In this document: piece after piece, positions 14,574 to 40,146 of the stretch
Layout: each line of letters begins with the position of its first letter
Numbering within the stretch: position 1 is the first letter of the stretch
Assembly: GCA_019155185.1 (NCBI GenBank)
Contig: CM032798.1
Location: forward strand, 6,833,501 to 6,897,500
Length of the DNA: 64,000 nucleotides
Direction of reading: 5' to 3'
Source of the DNA: Beaufortia kweichowensis
Taxonomy: Eukaryota; Chordata; Actinopteri; Cypriniformes; Gastromyzontidae
Translations under genes and position numbers: made by a program
Notes under the pieces: generated by a model
Database searches by the model: none
Told to the model about the DNA's origin: nothing
Seen by the model: only the letters and a program-made list of their open reading frames with translations

Positions 14574-17066
14574 AGTCTACTGTTGTGTATTTTCACAACA
14601 GAGTTTTGACTTATTTTCTGTGTGTTCCGAGTGTGTTTTTATACTTTTCTAGTATCACTCATTTAAATGGGAAGCTTTTTTTATCTTGTATGTTATACCT
14701 TTTGTACCCTTCTGTCATTGTATTCATCGTTTTTATTGTTAACAAACAAACCACATCCATCCCCCGCACTTTTGAAAAGCTTGCTACGTCCCCTGGTTGT
14801 TGATAATGTGTTTGATAGTGTTGACTGCATAACTATAGTGTGGTCTAAACATTTAGGAGTGCTTATACATATTTCCTTACATTTTAATGTAAATACATTT
14901 CTCATTGTAAGTTACATTATCGGTACAATAATTTGAGTGAAAAGTATTACTATATCATTCAGATCATCACATTTTTCTTAATTTTCAGATTAAAGCCTTA
15001 CCAGTTATGTCTGCATCCTATATATGTGAGTTATCTGAGTGTGGTGTCTGAGGCTAAAATTTTGACACTATACATGGTAAAATATGCTGTAAAATGTGCA
15101 AGAATGTGAGTTTGACATACTTTAGGCCAGAAATGATATCTTGCAGCTTTACCGAAGCCTGAAATAATAGATCGGGCAATGTCTGTGTACACAGCCCTGC
15201 GTTGTGTAAAGCTGTTGGCTTTTATGGCTGATATACTTGCCTGTGTTTTGGCGTGGGATATTTATGTGACCTGTTTTATGAACAGTGCTGATATAGATTG
15301 TTTATGTGCTTTCTACAGTATATGGCTCTCCTTCCCGAAAGACCCACACTAATGAGCGTGTGCATGTTTATATGTGTGTGCATGTGTGTATTTGACGGAG
15401 TATCAGCTCATGTGTAAAATAAGGGGTTTGTTAGGGTGTGTTTACACATGTTTTCCTCCAATTCAGCCAAGACAGTCAAAGGAACAGAAGGAGGAAAGAT
15501 TTAAACTTTTAGTAAGCTGCTTAAAAGATCAGCTTGAATTCACAATACCAAATGCTTGCCAAAATGCTCGTCCAGTGTCCTCCCAGTAGATCCTCAAAAC
15601 AATCTATTTTTACAGCATGTTTGGGTTTATGGAAGTGTAAGTTTGTCTATGTGTATGAGAGGGTGAAAAGGTATTATTAAAGGTTTGTGAACATTCACTT
15701 CTATTTGTATCGATATGAGACTGTAAACCTGAGTAGGAAGAGCGCTTCATGTCTCCAGGATGTGTTTCTCCAGTGTGGACATACTGAGCTCTTTTCAAGT
15801 CTGATTTTAATCTAGGCTTTGACACAGGGTGATGACTCACTCCCTGGACCCTGGTGAAATATGGCTATGGCAGGGCCATCTCAATTCTCTGATTAGACAG
15901 ACCTCTCAACCACATCACACAGTTTAATAGCTTCCTCCTAAGGGGCCACTTCAATTTGTTTGCGTCAAATGAAAAAGCAAATCACAACAGTGTGAAGATG
16001 AATACAAGCTGGCTTGGGTGTCACAGATGCTTACAAGAAATAGTATTATGTTATTTTGACATAGCGATTCCAGTAGCGATTGCTTGATGGTGTTCTTACA
16101 TTTTACATGGAAATAAATACCATTGTATAGTCATTTAGTATTATATATCCACTGTATCTGATACCATCAACATACATCAAAGTGAAGAAATGTAAATGTA
16201 AATGCAAGATTTGGACAGAAGGTTACATGGTCATATTCACAATTTCGTGTCTTCTTAGCCAAAACATGTTTTTGTCTCATACAACCCTCAGGATGATACA
16301 AATATCTAGAACAAGCCTGTAGCTGTTGACAAGTGTTATGAAAAGATAAGTTGTGGTGAAGATCTGGCATAGCATTGTTAATGGTTAACCTCCACCCATT
16401 ACCAATAATTCTATTGCTTTGCGGTGGGATTCACTAACGATTCTTACACGTTCCTCACCACAAAGACAGAGAGACAGAAAGGAAAGATCACTTCAGCAAA
16501 TAAAACACTTTAAAGTGGTACTAAGGAATTTACTAAACAAAAACAAGATATTTAGAGATACATAGAGATATTGAAGAGATAAATTCAGCATTCTGGGTTG
16601 TCAAAAGGAGTTACCGCAGCAGTATGTATGAGAACTGTTTTTTCACTTTTCTTACTCATCTTTTTCTAGTTTTCTGCATTTTTCTTTTCCTTCAGGACCA
16701 ATATATGACTATGACCAATTCAATAGCCTGTCTGATTTCAGAGCATGTATTTTTACACTTCTTTAGAATTTTCCTAATCAGTACAATATGTTTGTGTTCT
16801 TTTTGGAATTGCTTTAAATAGCTTTAAAACTTAAAGTGGCTAAAATAGTAAGTAAAACTGTAATTATGGTAGCAGACTGTAATTATGGTAAGATAAGTTT
16901 TTTGTTTATGTTCCTAATCCATTGTGTTAGGTAATTGTTTAATTGTTTCTTTGTTGTTTTAGACATAAATCTCTACAAAAATACTAGTAGGTTTATGCCC
17001 AACACAAGAAAAAATGTTGGGAAAAAGATAAATAAACCTAATTCAAGATACAGTATTCTGTAAGTC

Positions 17067-17223
17067 TTAGGGGTGGTTTGTTTCCAGGACAGGTCTTAAG
17101 CCTAGTCCCAGACTAAAATGCATGTTTGAGCTGTCTTAACTTAAAACTACTTTCACAGACATAATATGTAAGGCATATTTTTAAAAACTACTTAATTGTC
17201 CTAATTTAACAAACCGCCCCTTA
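17067..17223. mobile_element. Palindromic MITE
   Basis: A 157-bp segment has ends TTAGGGGTGGTTTGTTTCC and, inverted, TTAAGGGGCGGTTTGTTAAA. The inner parts (aggacaggtcttaag against cttaattgtccta) also pair in part. The element has no coding capacity and resembles a small foldback DNA transposon. Confidence 0.6.
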
Positions 17224-19555
17224 ATGTCTAATGCAACTTTGTTTTTCAAGCAAATGTTTTACAGTATTTTAGGATGTGTTAGCCAGTTTTAATAGGGTAA
17301 GATAAATATCTAAACAAATATCATCTAAACTCAATATATATTTTCTTAAAACAGAGCTTTTTATTTTGCACATTTCTGCTCCTAAAGTAAATTTTTTCTT
17401 GTTTTATTTTTCCTGTTTAAAGAATGCTTAGATATTTTTACTGGTAAATTAAGAAAATGTTTTGCATTGAGGGTTTGCATTTATTTTCCTTTCCCTCCCC
17501 CTTTAATAACAGTCAAACCCTTTCCTGGTAGCTCTTACACCATTCTTGCATTGTCGAGTTGAAGTTCAAAGTCAGGAGGGGGTGTCGCATGTTTTGGGTT
17601 GACAGGAGTGGAACAGCGTTCCCTGCAGATGCTAGGTGAGAGGAATTCCTTTCCTCCCCCGTCACTCGGGGGCTGTCTCTGTATCTCCCTCTCTTTATCT
17701 CTTCCTCATCTCTTTCTGTCGCTCTGCCATGATGCACACATTCCCGCACGTTCTGGGAGGCATGTAGCACATTAACACAGGTGAGAATCTCAGCCTGTCA
17801 TAACGCTCTGTGTCTCTTCATGTGTGTGCATGTGTGATTGGACAGGAATTGTATCGATTGGTTTTTAAGCAGCTCTGTTGCTATTGCTGCAGTGCAGAAA
17901 TAATTATCGGGCTCTTTTCGTCACCAGTTTTGCCTCTCTGGAACATGGCCACATCATCTTCTCTATTTTACGTGCGGGTGATAATACGTGCAATGTTATT
18001 TTTTGTATACGTATATTTCTGTTGCATGGAAGTGCTGTTTTTCTGGCGCATGCTGGAAGTGATAAAGTGTAGATTTTTATCAGCAGCTAATGAATGCGTT
18101 GTGCATTTGTTTTAGTGTGTGTTTTTGGGAATGATTGCAAAAACAGGAAGAGAAGCGAGTCTGTGGGTGTTTTCAATTTGAATATGATGTCAATTAGCCT
18201 GGCAGAGGTGTCGTATCTCTTGTGTTGGACTCTCACAGCATAAAACATGCTTGGCATTTGTAAGAGATTATTCAAACCTGTGCATGTGTCTAATCTCAGT
18301 AGGAATCTGGAAGTATGCATGTGTCTGCTGTTTTGTATCCCGTAGGATGTGACTGATCCGCACAGACAGAGCCTAGCACCTGGCTGTCACTCGCTGGAGC
18401 TCGATTACCCCCCCTCCTGTCTCATATCTGTCGCCACCGACCCCTCTCTCCTCTCTCATCCATCCCTTCCCCCTTTCAAGTCACCATTTTCTGTGTGTCC
18501 CTCTGAAAAAAACACCCTTGAAATACATTGCAGGCTTTGCACATGTTACTGTGTTCACATTTGGAGGAAGACATTTTCTTCGTACATCCCCTATCTTTGC
18601 TTTGTACTAATGAGAACCTAGGACTCTTCTGCTCGAAGCGTTACAAACAGGTTTTTACTGAATAATTTATAGACATTTGCTTCACATTCTTAATGAAAGC
18701 TCTCTCTCTCTCTTGCACACGTTCTCTTCCTGTCATTTGCTCTCACACAGTCACCTAAGCAAGTGAGCACTAGGCAGAGGAATAAACTAAGGCTATTATT
18801 TCCAGCTTTTGAAACAGGAAGTAATTTAATTAGATGTATTAGATGGGAGGTCGGGGCTTGTTGTCACGCTTTTTATTTCTCAGGGTAGGTTTATTTTTGT
18901 AGGTTTCTGCATAGGCACAGCTTTGAACATACCCACCAGATACAATTCTTTCACAACATGCATGGCGGGGCATGTTGTCACACTGTGTGGCATAAGGGGT
19001 TATATTGAACACCATTAAACAGCTTGCATAAGCTTTTGGAAAAAAAATATAAAAAACTATCTTTGTAAAACAATTAGGTAACTTCATGAAACAGCAAAAA
19101 GTAAAATGGCCTTTATTGTATGGTAATGTAAACATGTCAGTGTAAATTTAATTAAATAAATTTAAAAAGTAAGTTTACTTGTTACCCAACATTATAGCAA
19201 AAATATGTTAATATTGAAGGTCTGGAGGATAGAATACACAAAAATGTATTTTAAAAAGAAATGATGAGCGTGAAACCAACATAGAAAATAGTGAAAACGT
19301 TGACTTTGTAACTCACAGCCTTTGTGACACGTCTCCGATGTAACAACTAGTCCTTTTCTTGATATGTAGACGATGCATGAATGTACATTTATAAGTATTA
19401 AAGTATTTGCATCTGTTTCCACGCGTGTGTGAGTGTTTATACTAAAGTAGACAGTAATATAAAAACATTTCTCTCCGGTGGTCCAACCTTCATTCCATAG
19501 TTAGCCGCCTCCAATCTGAGTACGACAGATGTTGTGTGTTCTCTACCTCCTCCAG

Positions 19556-19694
19556 ATGTCTGAAGCTTTGCAGAGCCGGTTTGTAGATCTAGAACCTTCC
19601 ATCAAAGTAGGGAAGAGCAGCCGATCTTTGCTTCCTGCCAGACAGCCCACTCGCTATCTGTTTATTGTCATTAGAAGCGAGGAGTGGAAGAGAG
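19556..19694 (+). other. Candidate alternative kank4 first coding exon
   Basis: A 139-bp segment lies between a pyrimidine-rich acceptor (ctacctcctccag) and a good donor (gagag/gtgagc). It begins with ATG and stays open for 46 codons plus one base. That phase matches the acceptor of the main kank4 exon at 23673, so splicing would give an in-frame alternative N-terminus in place of the five residues coded at 23438. No family resemblance was recognised in the 46 residues, and a phase match has a one-in-three chance. It may be only a chance open frame. Confidence 0.25.
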
Positions 19695-20418
19695 GTGAGC
19701 TACTGGGAATGAGTGTGGAAGATCACTGGGACATCACTGGGAAAATGTTTAATACAAACAGGCAGTAAATGTGGTGGAGAACACAGATCTAGTGTGCATG
19801 TAATAGTTGTATGGCAAAATGCATTTACTATGTCTGTGTTTATTGTGAAACCAGAGATCTCAGGGTTATGTTGAGTGTCACTGATAACAGGCATGTGGAA
19901 TATTAACAGTCTCTTTCTGCTTGTCCAGCTGGCAAGCCTGAGAATGCCCGCAGATGTTGTTTTGTTGGCTGTTCAGGCGGTTTCTGCTGCCTTTTGTGGC
20001 TCTGTTTGGTTCGATTTCCTTTCAAGGCTTCAGCACTCCTAATGAGAGCGAGATGCTGAGCTTGTAGGCTTGCAGGTGGATTGTGTGTGTGAGCGTGTGT
20101 GTGTGTCTGTTTTGCCCCCAAACAGTCACGAGGAAAGCAAATGAGATTGATTTCCTTCCCTCACTTCCGCTCCTTTTGCTGCAATTTGATTAGTTAGATT
20201 CAATTAAATCTGCTGTGAATAGCTAAACAAACAGTGACTTCGCATTAATGTTCACTAACACATGGTCTGTTGGGCTATCCATGAGCTAAAGTAAGATAAA
20301 AAGGGTTACCAATTATAGTTATACATGGGGTATTGTGTGTAATCAAATGGAGTTCAGCTTTTTAAGGCAATGCAAACTTCTGATGTTTAACTTAACTAAA
20401 AGCATGCTTTAGACGACA

Positions 20419-20730
20419 TAAAATTGTGGAATAATCTCCCTAACACAATCCGCTCTGCCACATCCCTCACCTCCTTCAAGAAACAACTAAAAACACACCT
20501 CTTCCACGAACACCTGACACCTTAATATATATATAAAAAAAAAAAACTCTCTTCTTCCCTCTACAGGTATTTATCTAGCACTGCATTACTTTGTAAACTT
20601 AGGAAAGCACTTCTCAGTACTATTGTTGCCGCTTTTGATGTGTCGCTTCATTGTCTCCTAATACTTGTAAGTCGCTTTGGATAAAAGCGTCAGCTAAATG
20701 CCTAAATGTAAATGTAATGTAAATGTAAAA
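20419..20730 (+). mobile_element. L2-type LINE 3' remnant
   Basis: The left part reads as the C-terminal end of an L2-type reverse transcriptase protein (residues like LWNNLPNTIRSA, then SFKKQLKTHLF and a stop near 20525). The right part is the familiar tail with GTCGCTTTGGATAAAAGCGT and then repeats of aaatgtaaatgt. Only the last few hundred bases of the element remain, as expected from 5' truncation. It lies in the sense direction relative to kank4. Confidence 0.75.
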
Positions 20731-21349
20731 TCAGTATTCAAGCAATGTTTGATTAGAATTACACTACCATTCAAAAGTATATGGTCACTCACTAACTCTT
20801 TATTTTTATATTTGTCCCATAGTAAACTATGAAAATTATCAAAAATATGGAATAACAAACATAAAAATGGGGAATATGCTGTGACAAACAGAGAAAAAAG
20901 AAAACTAATTTAGCATCTTTAGAGTAGCCAAAAATGTTCTCTTGGCATTTTATCAACCAGCTTTCTTTTTAAAAAGTATTGAATGAGTTCCCATCTATTC
21001 TGGGCTCTTATTGGCTCTTGTTTATTCGTTATTTGGTCCAAGTTATCAATTTAAGATACTTTATTAAATAAAAAATTAAGAGAGAGAGAGGTAGGGCACT
21101 GTTTCCCCCTCCAAAAAAAGTAAAAAAAAGTTTGACGCCCTGCATAAACGAATTATGTCTGAATCATAATTAGTATCAGTATAATATCACCACTGATCAG
21201 TTTAAACCATTTCCTTCAAAAAAGGCCAAGAGAGAATTGTATAGAAGTCTTCTTATTAAAGTAATTTCTCTCCAGTGACCATTGCCATCTCTCTTGTTCT
21301 TTCTCGCTTCCTCACTCGTTCGCTCTCTTTCTTTTTCAGTATCTAATTA

Positions 21350-21770
21350 AATAGTGTTGTTTCCCTCTGTTCCATGTGTATAATTGACAAGGGAACAGGC
21401 CTCACTTTACTCAGCAATTACAAGCTGCATTCCAGCTCTGCCTAATTAAGACTCAAGGACAGGCAGTGTATTTGGATCGCATTAAACATTTGTTAGGTTG
21501 GGGATGCCCCTTATCCCCTGCCGTCACTGCCTTATTCCTTCTTTCCCCTGGAGGTCTTAAGAAGCCGTACATTTTCCATGCTTGCTGCAGTGTGTCGGAT
21601 TCTGGGGATTCAACTGTCAGTCAAGCTCAAACTCCCACTGTTATATGGATTTGCTTTGAGCGAAATCCTGAGGATAAATGCAAGCTGTACACTGACGAGT
21701 CTAATTAAGATCCTCAATATTTCCTTAATTACAAATGAGCAGTTTTTACAGAAGCAACTGGCAATGTTTT
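21350..21770. promoter_or_regulatory. Enhancer-like island in intron 1
   Basis: This is a GC-richer, repeat-free segment with several homeodomain-type cores (taattaag, taattaca) and balanced complexity. The open frames across it overlap on both strands and share no domain. It stands out from the AT-rich flanks and is a good candidate for a conserved noncoding element. Confidence 0.3.
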
Positions 21771-23385
21771 TGTAGATATTTCCATTTATGTTGCAGTGGC
21801 CTTTATGACTTGAACAATTTACTATCAATAAAAGCTTTTTATTTATTAATTAGTCTTATAAAATGGTTAGTTTCAGTCCTTGATTCTGATCGGTCAATAT
21901 ATAGTCGGTCAGGGACTATTTTTTTCAGTGGAAGGAAGGCTTTTAGGCAAATTTTTAGGCTTTACTGTTTAAAGCGAAACTATTTTTTCCAGAGTTCACT
22001 GTACAGCACAAGAATGATAAAATACATTAGCACTTTGGACCCTCCTGTTTCAGTCAGCAGGTGAAAAAAAGTAGGTTTTCCGATTCCCAGTATATTATTA
22101 GTGACCAAAATCACTAATATGCACATCATGTTGTAATCGCATCTTCTGTGCTTGTAAATAAAAACATCAGGAGGACCATTATTACAAGGGCACAATGGTG
22201 ATTGCGCATGGCTTATTCTCAGGTTTGCTTTGATTATAACCCTGGGGCTTTAACCACTATGCCACACCACCCTATTTCCCTCACAGTAGCATTGATTTTA
22301 AAGCATTATTCTTTAAAGTAAATGTATTGTGAACGGAAATCACGGTAGGAAGTTGATTGATGTTCTAATCACCAAATGCTGTGTTGGCACTCTGTTATTT
22401 CACTCCGCGTCAGAATGCTTAGCGCTTGAGTTCTCAAGCAAACCATGGCTCAAAACCATTTCTAAAACAGCAACCAAGGCATTTTTCTATCCCTGTTTGT
22501 GCTTTCTGAAATACATCTTTCAAACAAGTAACAACTTCACGCAAGTCTAGAGGTATGATTTTACCAAATATCTCAGCTTAGATATTTTTATCAGTACCTT
22601 CAGTTAAGCTCATCCATCCGATATCCCAAGATCCAGCTTTCATGACACATGGTGAAACAGCACCTTTGAAGAAAATCTCTTGTCCAAACTGTCCAAACCC
22701 TCCTTAGTCCAAATTCCAAGCCTCTGGCCCAAGTTGTAACAGTGAAATCAGAGCCAGATGATAAATCTTAGAAGTAATCGTTCTCTTATAAGTGCTGTGC
22801 ATGGTTTAGTTCTGCAAACATGCCCTGAGAGGTTTTACTGTGGTTCTATTCCACCAAAAGGTATGAGAAGGGTCTTCTTCCACAGCTTCACATTTCTCGA
22901 ATTATAGACCTCTAACAGATAACTTCTCTCAAATGGCATCCAATGTAATTTCAGTATATTTGTAAATATGATTATTGTAAGAATGATCTGTGTATATTTT
23001 GGAATTTTGGAAAGTACATCTCCAGACGTGAAGCCTATTGCTGTTTTCAGTTTGTATTAACATGATTGTATTTTGATCAACTGTCTTACGTAAGCCCCTA
23101 AAGAATCCTAAATCTAAAATGGCAGAAATTGTTTTCCATTACCTAAATCAGCCCCACATAAACTGCGAGTCTTGGTTTCTAACATTCCCATTTGGAATAA
23201 ATCAAATAAAATACACTACAAACCCATGTCACCATGGGGTTAGTGGTGTGGGGTTTTAAAATGACCCTTTATGTTGTAATTTGTATTTTTCACAGGAAAC
23301 TTGATGCTGTCACATGATGTTTTAGAATTAGGTGACTAAAATAATAATGGAAATAACAAGTTATGTGTGTTTTTGATCTCCACAG

Positions 23386-23437
23386 GTTTCCAGCATTTAC
23401 ACCAGATTCCACCTATGACACTGCAAAAACTGAAATA

Positions 23438-23453
<16 letters not shown>
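23386..23453 (+). other. kank4: kank4 exon with the start codon
   Basis: An acceptor (gatctccacag) precedes 23386 and a donor (gtaag) follows 23453. The exon holds 52 bases of 5'UTR, including a seven-codon upstream frame from 23414 to its stop just before the main ATG at 23438. It codes for MDKKS plus the first base of the next codon. The small upstream frame could dampen translation of the main frame. Confidence 0.7.
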
Positions 23454-36177
<12,724 letters not shown>

Positions 36178-37500
36178 ATGCAAATGCCTTGTCTTCATTC
36201 CTCTTTCTACTGCCTCAAACAGACTTGCTGGCCAGGCCAACAGTCATCAACAGATACACAGCACTTGCCAGTCATTTCTCTACCTAAGTCATTTAGGTGT
36301 TAGAGAAACAGCAAATGAGAAATGTACCTTTGTATGCAAATATAGGAAGGGCCATGAGGGGCAAGCTTTCCCAAATCATTCCTGAAGCACAGCTACTGTA
36401 GCTAAAATATTAACTTCGCTTGGATCAGGCATGGTACATTGTTACATGTTTTGGCCTTCTATTTGCAGGTAATGTGACTATATTTTTGTTAAGTGATTAA
36501 GCATAATCTACGAATGTTATGAAAAAGATTCCCAGATATACACATATTTATTTTTCTGTAATGGTTCCATTGGGGTGTGTGAAAAGCTTGTCTTGGTATT
36601 ATCTAAATGGTCTTCCTATACATTCGTTTTTATCCATTTCTCGTCAGCGAATTAATTGACACATGACACATATTTTTGTCCTACCCTTTTCTGCCCTTTG
36701 GAAAAATAACATAGGGGCGTGGATCACATTTCTGCCCTTAATAATATAGGGTGGTAGAACATGTTGTCACTTTAATGACAAAAATTCCAGCAAGCAGGAA
36801 CTTGTCCATTAAAATGTATTATGAAGTTTCCATCAAACACTTTATGTCAAACACTTTACAATAAGCTTGTATTTGTAACCATAGTTAATGCATTAGCTAA
36901 TATAAACTAACAATAAGCAATATTTTTTTAATCTTTGTTAGTGTTAGTTAATGGAAAAACAATTGTTCTTGTCAGTTCATGGTGCATTAACTAAAATGTA
37001 CATGCATTTTTTAATTTTAAAAATGTATAAGTAAATGCTGAAATTAAAACAAACTAAGATTAATAAATGCTGTGAAAACATTTTTAATTGTTAGTTCCCG
37101 TTAGCTAATGCATTTACTACTGTTCATAAAAACAACTTCATTGTAACATGTTACCAATTTCCTGTATCCTCGAACCTGCTGCAATATTAACTCTTATTCC
37201 ATGAATTATTCCTAAATGGTATAGATACAGATTTAAGCAGCACATAATATTGAACTGGACTATAGTACATTGTGACTGCTTAAAATGAAAGCATCAAGCA
37301 TTGTTAAGAAAAGATATGTTTAATGACAAATCAATAACTGAGCTGAACAAATTATAAATCTATATATGTAAACTGTGGGAGGTGCTGTGAACTAATACCC
37401 TAAAATGTAATGACTATTTATTTCAATTTCTATATTTTTAAGTATATACAGGTATATGCATGGATGAAATATTGACTTAATAAAAACATGCATTTCGTAT
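36178..37500 (+). other. kank4 3'UTR and downstream sequence
   Basis: After the stop there is no further coding signal. Possible polyadenylation signals (AATAAA) lie at 37062-37067 and 37479-37484. The first is inside an interspersed element, so the true 3' end is uncertain. Sequence from 36808 onward is duplicated at 40226. Confidence 0.5.
36849..37155. mobile_element. Non-autonomous DNA element with ACTTTACAATAAG-type ends
   Basis: The segment starts ACACTTTACAATAAGC and ends near TTCATTGTAACATGTTACC, a diverged inverse. Internal text such as gttagttaatg and attaataaatgctgt is typical of an abundant cyprinid repeat. A shortened copy is carried in the duplicated block at 40267-40510, and an older relative lies at about 59455-59705. 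Confidence 0.6.
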
Positions 37501-37807
37501 TTGTTTCTTTTGTGTGGTTTGAAAACATAGGTAACCAGTATATTGTAACCAGGGTAACACAAAGAAACAATTTTAACAACTGCCTGAAGATCCAAAGCCA
37601 GATACAAGAAGTTCTAAAATGTATATTTTATGACATATATGAATGCATCTTAACTGAAACTTAAATACCAGGAAGTATTTAAATCCCCACCCTAACGTAC
37701 AGTAATATCAAAATTGCATTGATGTCCATGTAGTAATCAATTTAACATCTGTGTTTTGAATGACTGGTAAAACTTGATTTAAGCCACACCTTTATTTGTG
37801 TTCTAGT

Positions 37808-37817
37808 CTATATAAAT
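37808..37817 (+). promoter_or_regulatory. TATA box of LU-A
   Basis: CTATATAAAT lies about 60 bp upstream of the LU-A start codon, which suits a transcription start near 37840. The same box is kept in the duplicated copy at 41168-41177. Confidence 0.6.
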
Positions 37818-37870
37818 CTAATTTCATAGTGCTACACATTACTTTTGTAAGTTGGCTGTAGACTCTTATC

Positions 37871-39079
37871 ATGTGGCTGCTATTGCTCGGTCTCACCGCT
37901 TCACTCATCCACTCAGGTAATTATTTGTACAAAAATAAAATTAAATCTTGAAAGTGTATCTTTAAAATATGTTTCAGGCAATTTAACACTTTATTAATTC
38001 ATTTTATGTGCTTATGTACAGTTCAAATGCTGAAGTGCTTGACTAATTCAGGCAATGAGGAGTCAACTTTAGAAACATGTCCTGCAAACCATTATTGTTC
38101 AATTACCAGGATCAATGTAGGTTAGTTGTACTGCACCAAATATTATGTTATTACATTTTTTATTACGAATTATTTCACTTTTTAAAACTTAATTAATAAT
38201 ATTGCATCTGTTTATTAAAATTTAAAAAGAAGTTATATCGCTTCAAACCATAAATTTGTTGTCTTTCTGACTTTTTAGGTGATTCTGTAATTCTTCGGTC
38301 TTGCATGCCAACTGCATATTGCCAATATGTTGTAGGAAACATTATGTCATTTAATGTTGGGTATTATAATATGACTATTTCATGCTGCAGAACAGATGGT
38401 TGCAACAACGGCAATCTGCCTGGTGAGTATAATCTTATTCCAATTTATTTATTACCAAAGCATTATCATATGTTAAATGGCGCTTGTATACAATATATAA
38501 CTTAATACATTTAATGTTTGTGGAAAATACAAAATATTTTATATTGTAAACATTTATAATATGGAAAAATACCTTTACTTTCTAGAACACTATGCTCCTC
38601 CGAACGGACTGAAATGTGACTCATGCGACGGCATAGATGATAATACATGCAACACACCCATGTCCTGTGTTGGAGTCCAGGACTGCTGCTTGAAAGGTGC
38701 ACTGACTGAGATTATCAAATTCAGAGTTTTTGCAGTAGGTTGTATAATTATGAACAAAATGCTATAAAAATCAATTTATGCATTATAGGAATTATGCTTA
38801 TAATTCATCTAGATCTTTAAATACAGATGAACTTTAATACTATCTTAAATGGAACTTATGAAATTAGAATTTTTAAAAAATATGTTTTGCTTGTTTGTGA
38901 CAGATTTTTCATCAGTAAGCGGAACTGGCAGTATGAACAATGGCTATTGGAAGGGCTGTGCCACAAAAAATCTTTGTATAGACGTAACCACTGGAAACCT
39001 GGGCAACAAAAGCACAGTCCACTTCAGTCTTACATCAGTTTTACTGATGAGTCTTATTAGTGTCGTTTTCTTAAAGTAG
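37871..39079 (+). CDS. LU-A: two-domain Ly6/uPAR-like protein
   Basis: Exons are 37871-37916, 38022-38120, 38279-38422, 38586-38696 and 38904-39079. All introns are phase 1, giving 191 residues. Exon 1 codes a signal peptide (MWLLLLGLTASLIHS). Domain 1 (about residues 17-96) ends with the LU signature CCRTDGCNN. It lacks the second and third cysteines of the usual ten. Domain 2 (about 97-165) starts LKCDSC but has lost the final CC...CN; that position reads VTTGNLGN. The tail is hydrophobic, fitting a GPI-anchor signal. The closest known types are fish uPAR-like or PLA2-inhibitor-like Ly6 proteins; ligand and role are unknown. Exon joins are my own and are consistent in phase. Confidence 0.75.
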
Positions 39080-39715
39080 GTAAATGCAAATATGACAGTA
39101 TGCCAAAATCTTTCTTTTTTTGTTTAAATTCTTGATAAGGTCAGAAACCTTCTAATGCAACAAAATATTAATGCAATTCATGGTCTCAAAATGAATGTTT
39201 ATTTTTTACAGTTCATATGTCTACATAAAACTGATGTTACAAAAATTGTAATGTTTCATGTTGTTCAATGTTTCATTTTTCTGTGTCAAAACAAAATCAT
39301 AATTTCCCCATCTCCGAATACTAATCACCACCACCTGAGCCATCACCACACTTGTGGCACCAAATACCAGTCACTGTCCATTGCATTTGATTTTCCTGAC
39401 TCTTACCTGTGTGTGATAAGTGCTAGTGGATTAATCTTCAATTTCTGGCCATCTCGTCTTCTGTTTCATCGGCACTTTCAGGACAGTATTTGTTTAAGTT
39501 ATATTCCTGTTTTGATTTATCCTTTTTTGTGTTTGTTCTTCATTAAATACCTTAAAGTCTTAGGAACGTTAATATGGTTAATAGTTAATAGTATAATAGT
39601 TATTTATATCTTTTCCTGTAATGTGTCAGTAGGATATCAGTTTACATTTCCAAACATTCCTAAAAATTATTCTTTATAGTATTCAACCACGAGGTAAGAT
39701 AGTTGTTATACCTCA
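39080..39715 (+). other. LU-A 3' region
   Basis: ATTAAA at 39542-39547 could serve polyadenylation. A 174-codon open frame at 39155-39679 is rich in Ile, Phe and Leu and has no domain or codon pattern of a real protein. The duplicate at 41809-42165 does not preserve it, so it is taken as chance. Confidence 0.5.
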
Positions 39716-40146
39716 AATGTAAATGTGGCACAGAGTAGTACAGGTTAACACACACAAGCCCAAGTTTATCTACTTGTAGAAAATTCGACTACACCACCTG
39801 GGAGGGTTTCACCCAGGAAATAGAAATAAACCCCAAAGTTTGTTATTATTAGGTCACACAGGTTCGATTCTCTTAAAAAGAAATGTAGGCAGGAAACGTG
39901 GGCATCATATAAAAGGTACAAAATTTATTCACAACTTGAATTCACGATATAATTTTTTTTTAAATAGCCTCCATGATAGGGTGCCATTCATAGCAGCTCG
40001 CTCTCCAATGAGAACTTAAAGAAAAACAAAATATACACAAAACCAATTACATAAAAGACAAAAACTGCACACAAATCAAACTGAAATTATACCAAATTAC
40101 AAAAACAAACTTAGCAAAAAGAAAATATCCTCACTGTTGTTTACGT
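39716..40146. other. Unassigned sequence between duplication blocks
   Basis: About 430 bp is not shared with either LU-gene block. It contains a tRNA B-box-like ggttcgattc at 39852, but no matching A box at proper spacing, and several A-rich runs. It may be the remains of an inserted mobile element. No gene was seen. Confidence 0.35.

Larger units (their letters stand above)
248..23385 (+). other. Long gene-less stretch, probably kank4 intron 1
   Basis: About 23 kb of AT-rich sequence holds only short, unrelated open frames. None has family motifs, consistent splice phase or a composition unlike chance. It contains MITEs (10208-10305, 13699-13938, 17067-17223), two LINE tails (14050-14573, 20419-20730), simple repeats and scattered GC-richer islands that may be enhancers. 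If the donor at 248 is real, the whole stretch is the first intron. One candidate alternative exon at 19556-19694 is listed separately. Confidence 0.45.
36808..39715 (+). repeat. Source copy of a large tandem duplication
   Basis: This block matches 40226-42165 closely. The block from 36808 to 38263 corresponds to 40226-41630, and 39205-39715 corresponds to about 41809-42165. The source keeps the whole LU-A gene, while the other copy lacks its last three exons. The right boundary is where both read ttgttatacctca and then diverge. Confidence 0.85.

Noticed and set aside
39155..39679. 174-codon open frame downstream of LU-A
   Set aside because: Hydrophobic by AT-rich composition, no family features, and not preserved in the duplicated copy.
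39725..39861. tRNA-like B box (ggttcgattc), possible SINE or tRNA gene
   Set aside because: No A box at the right spacing and no cloverleaf can be drawn.
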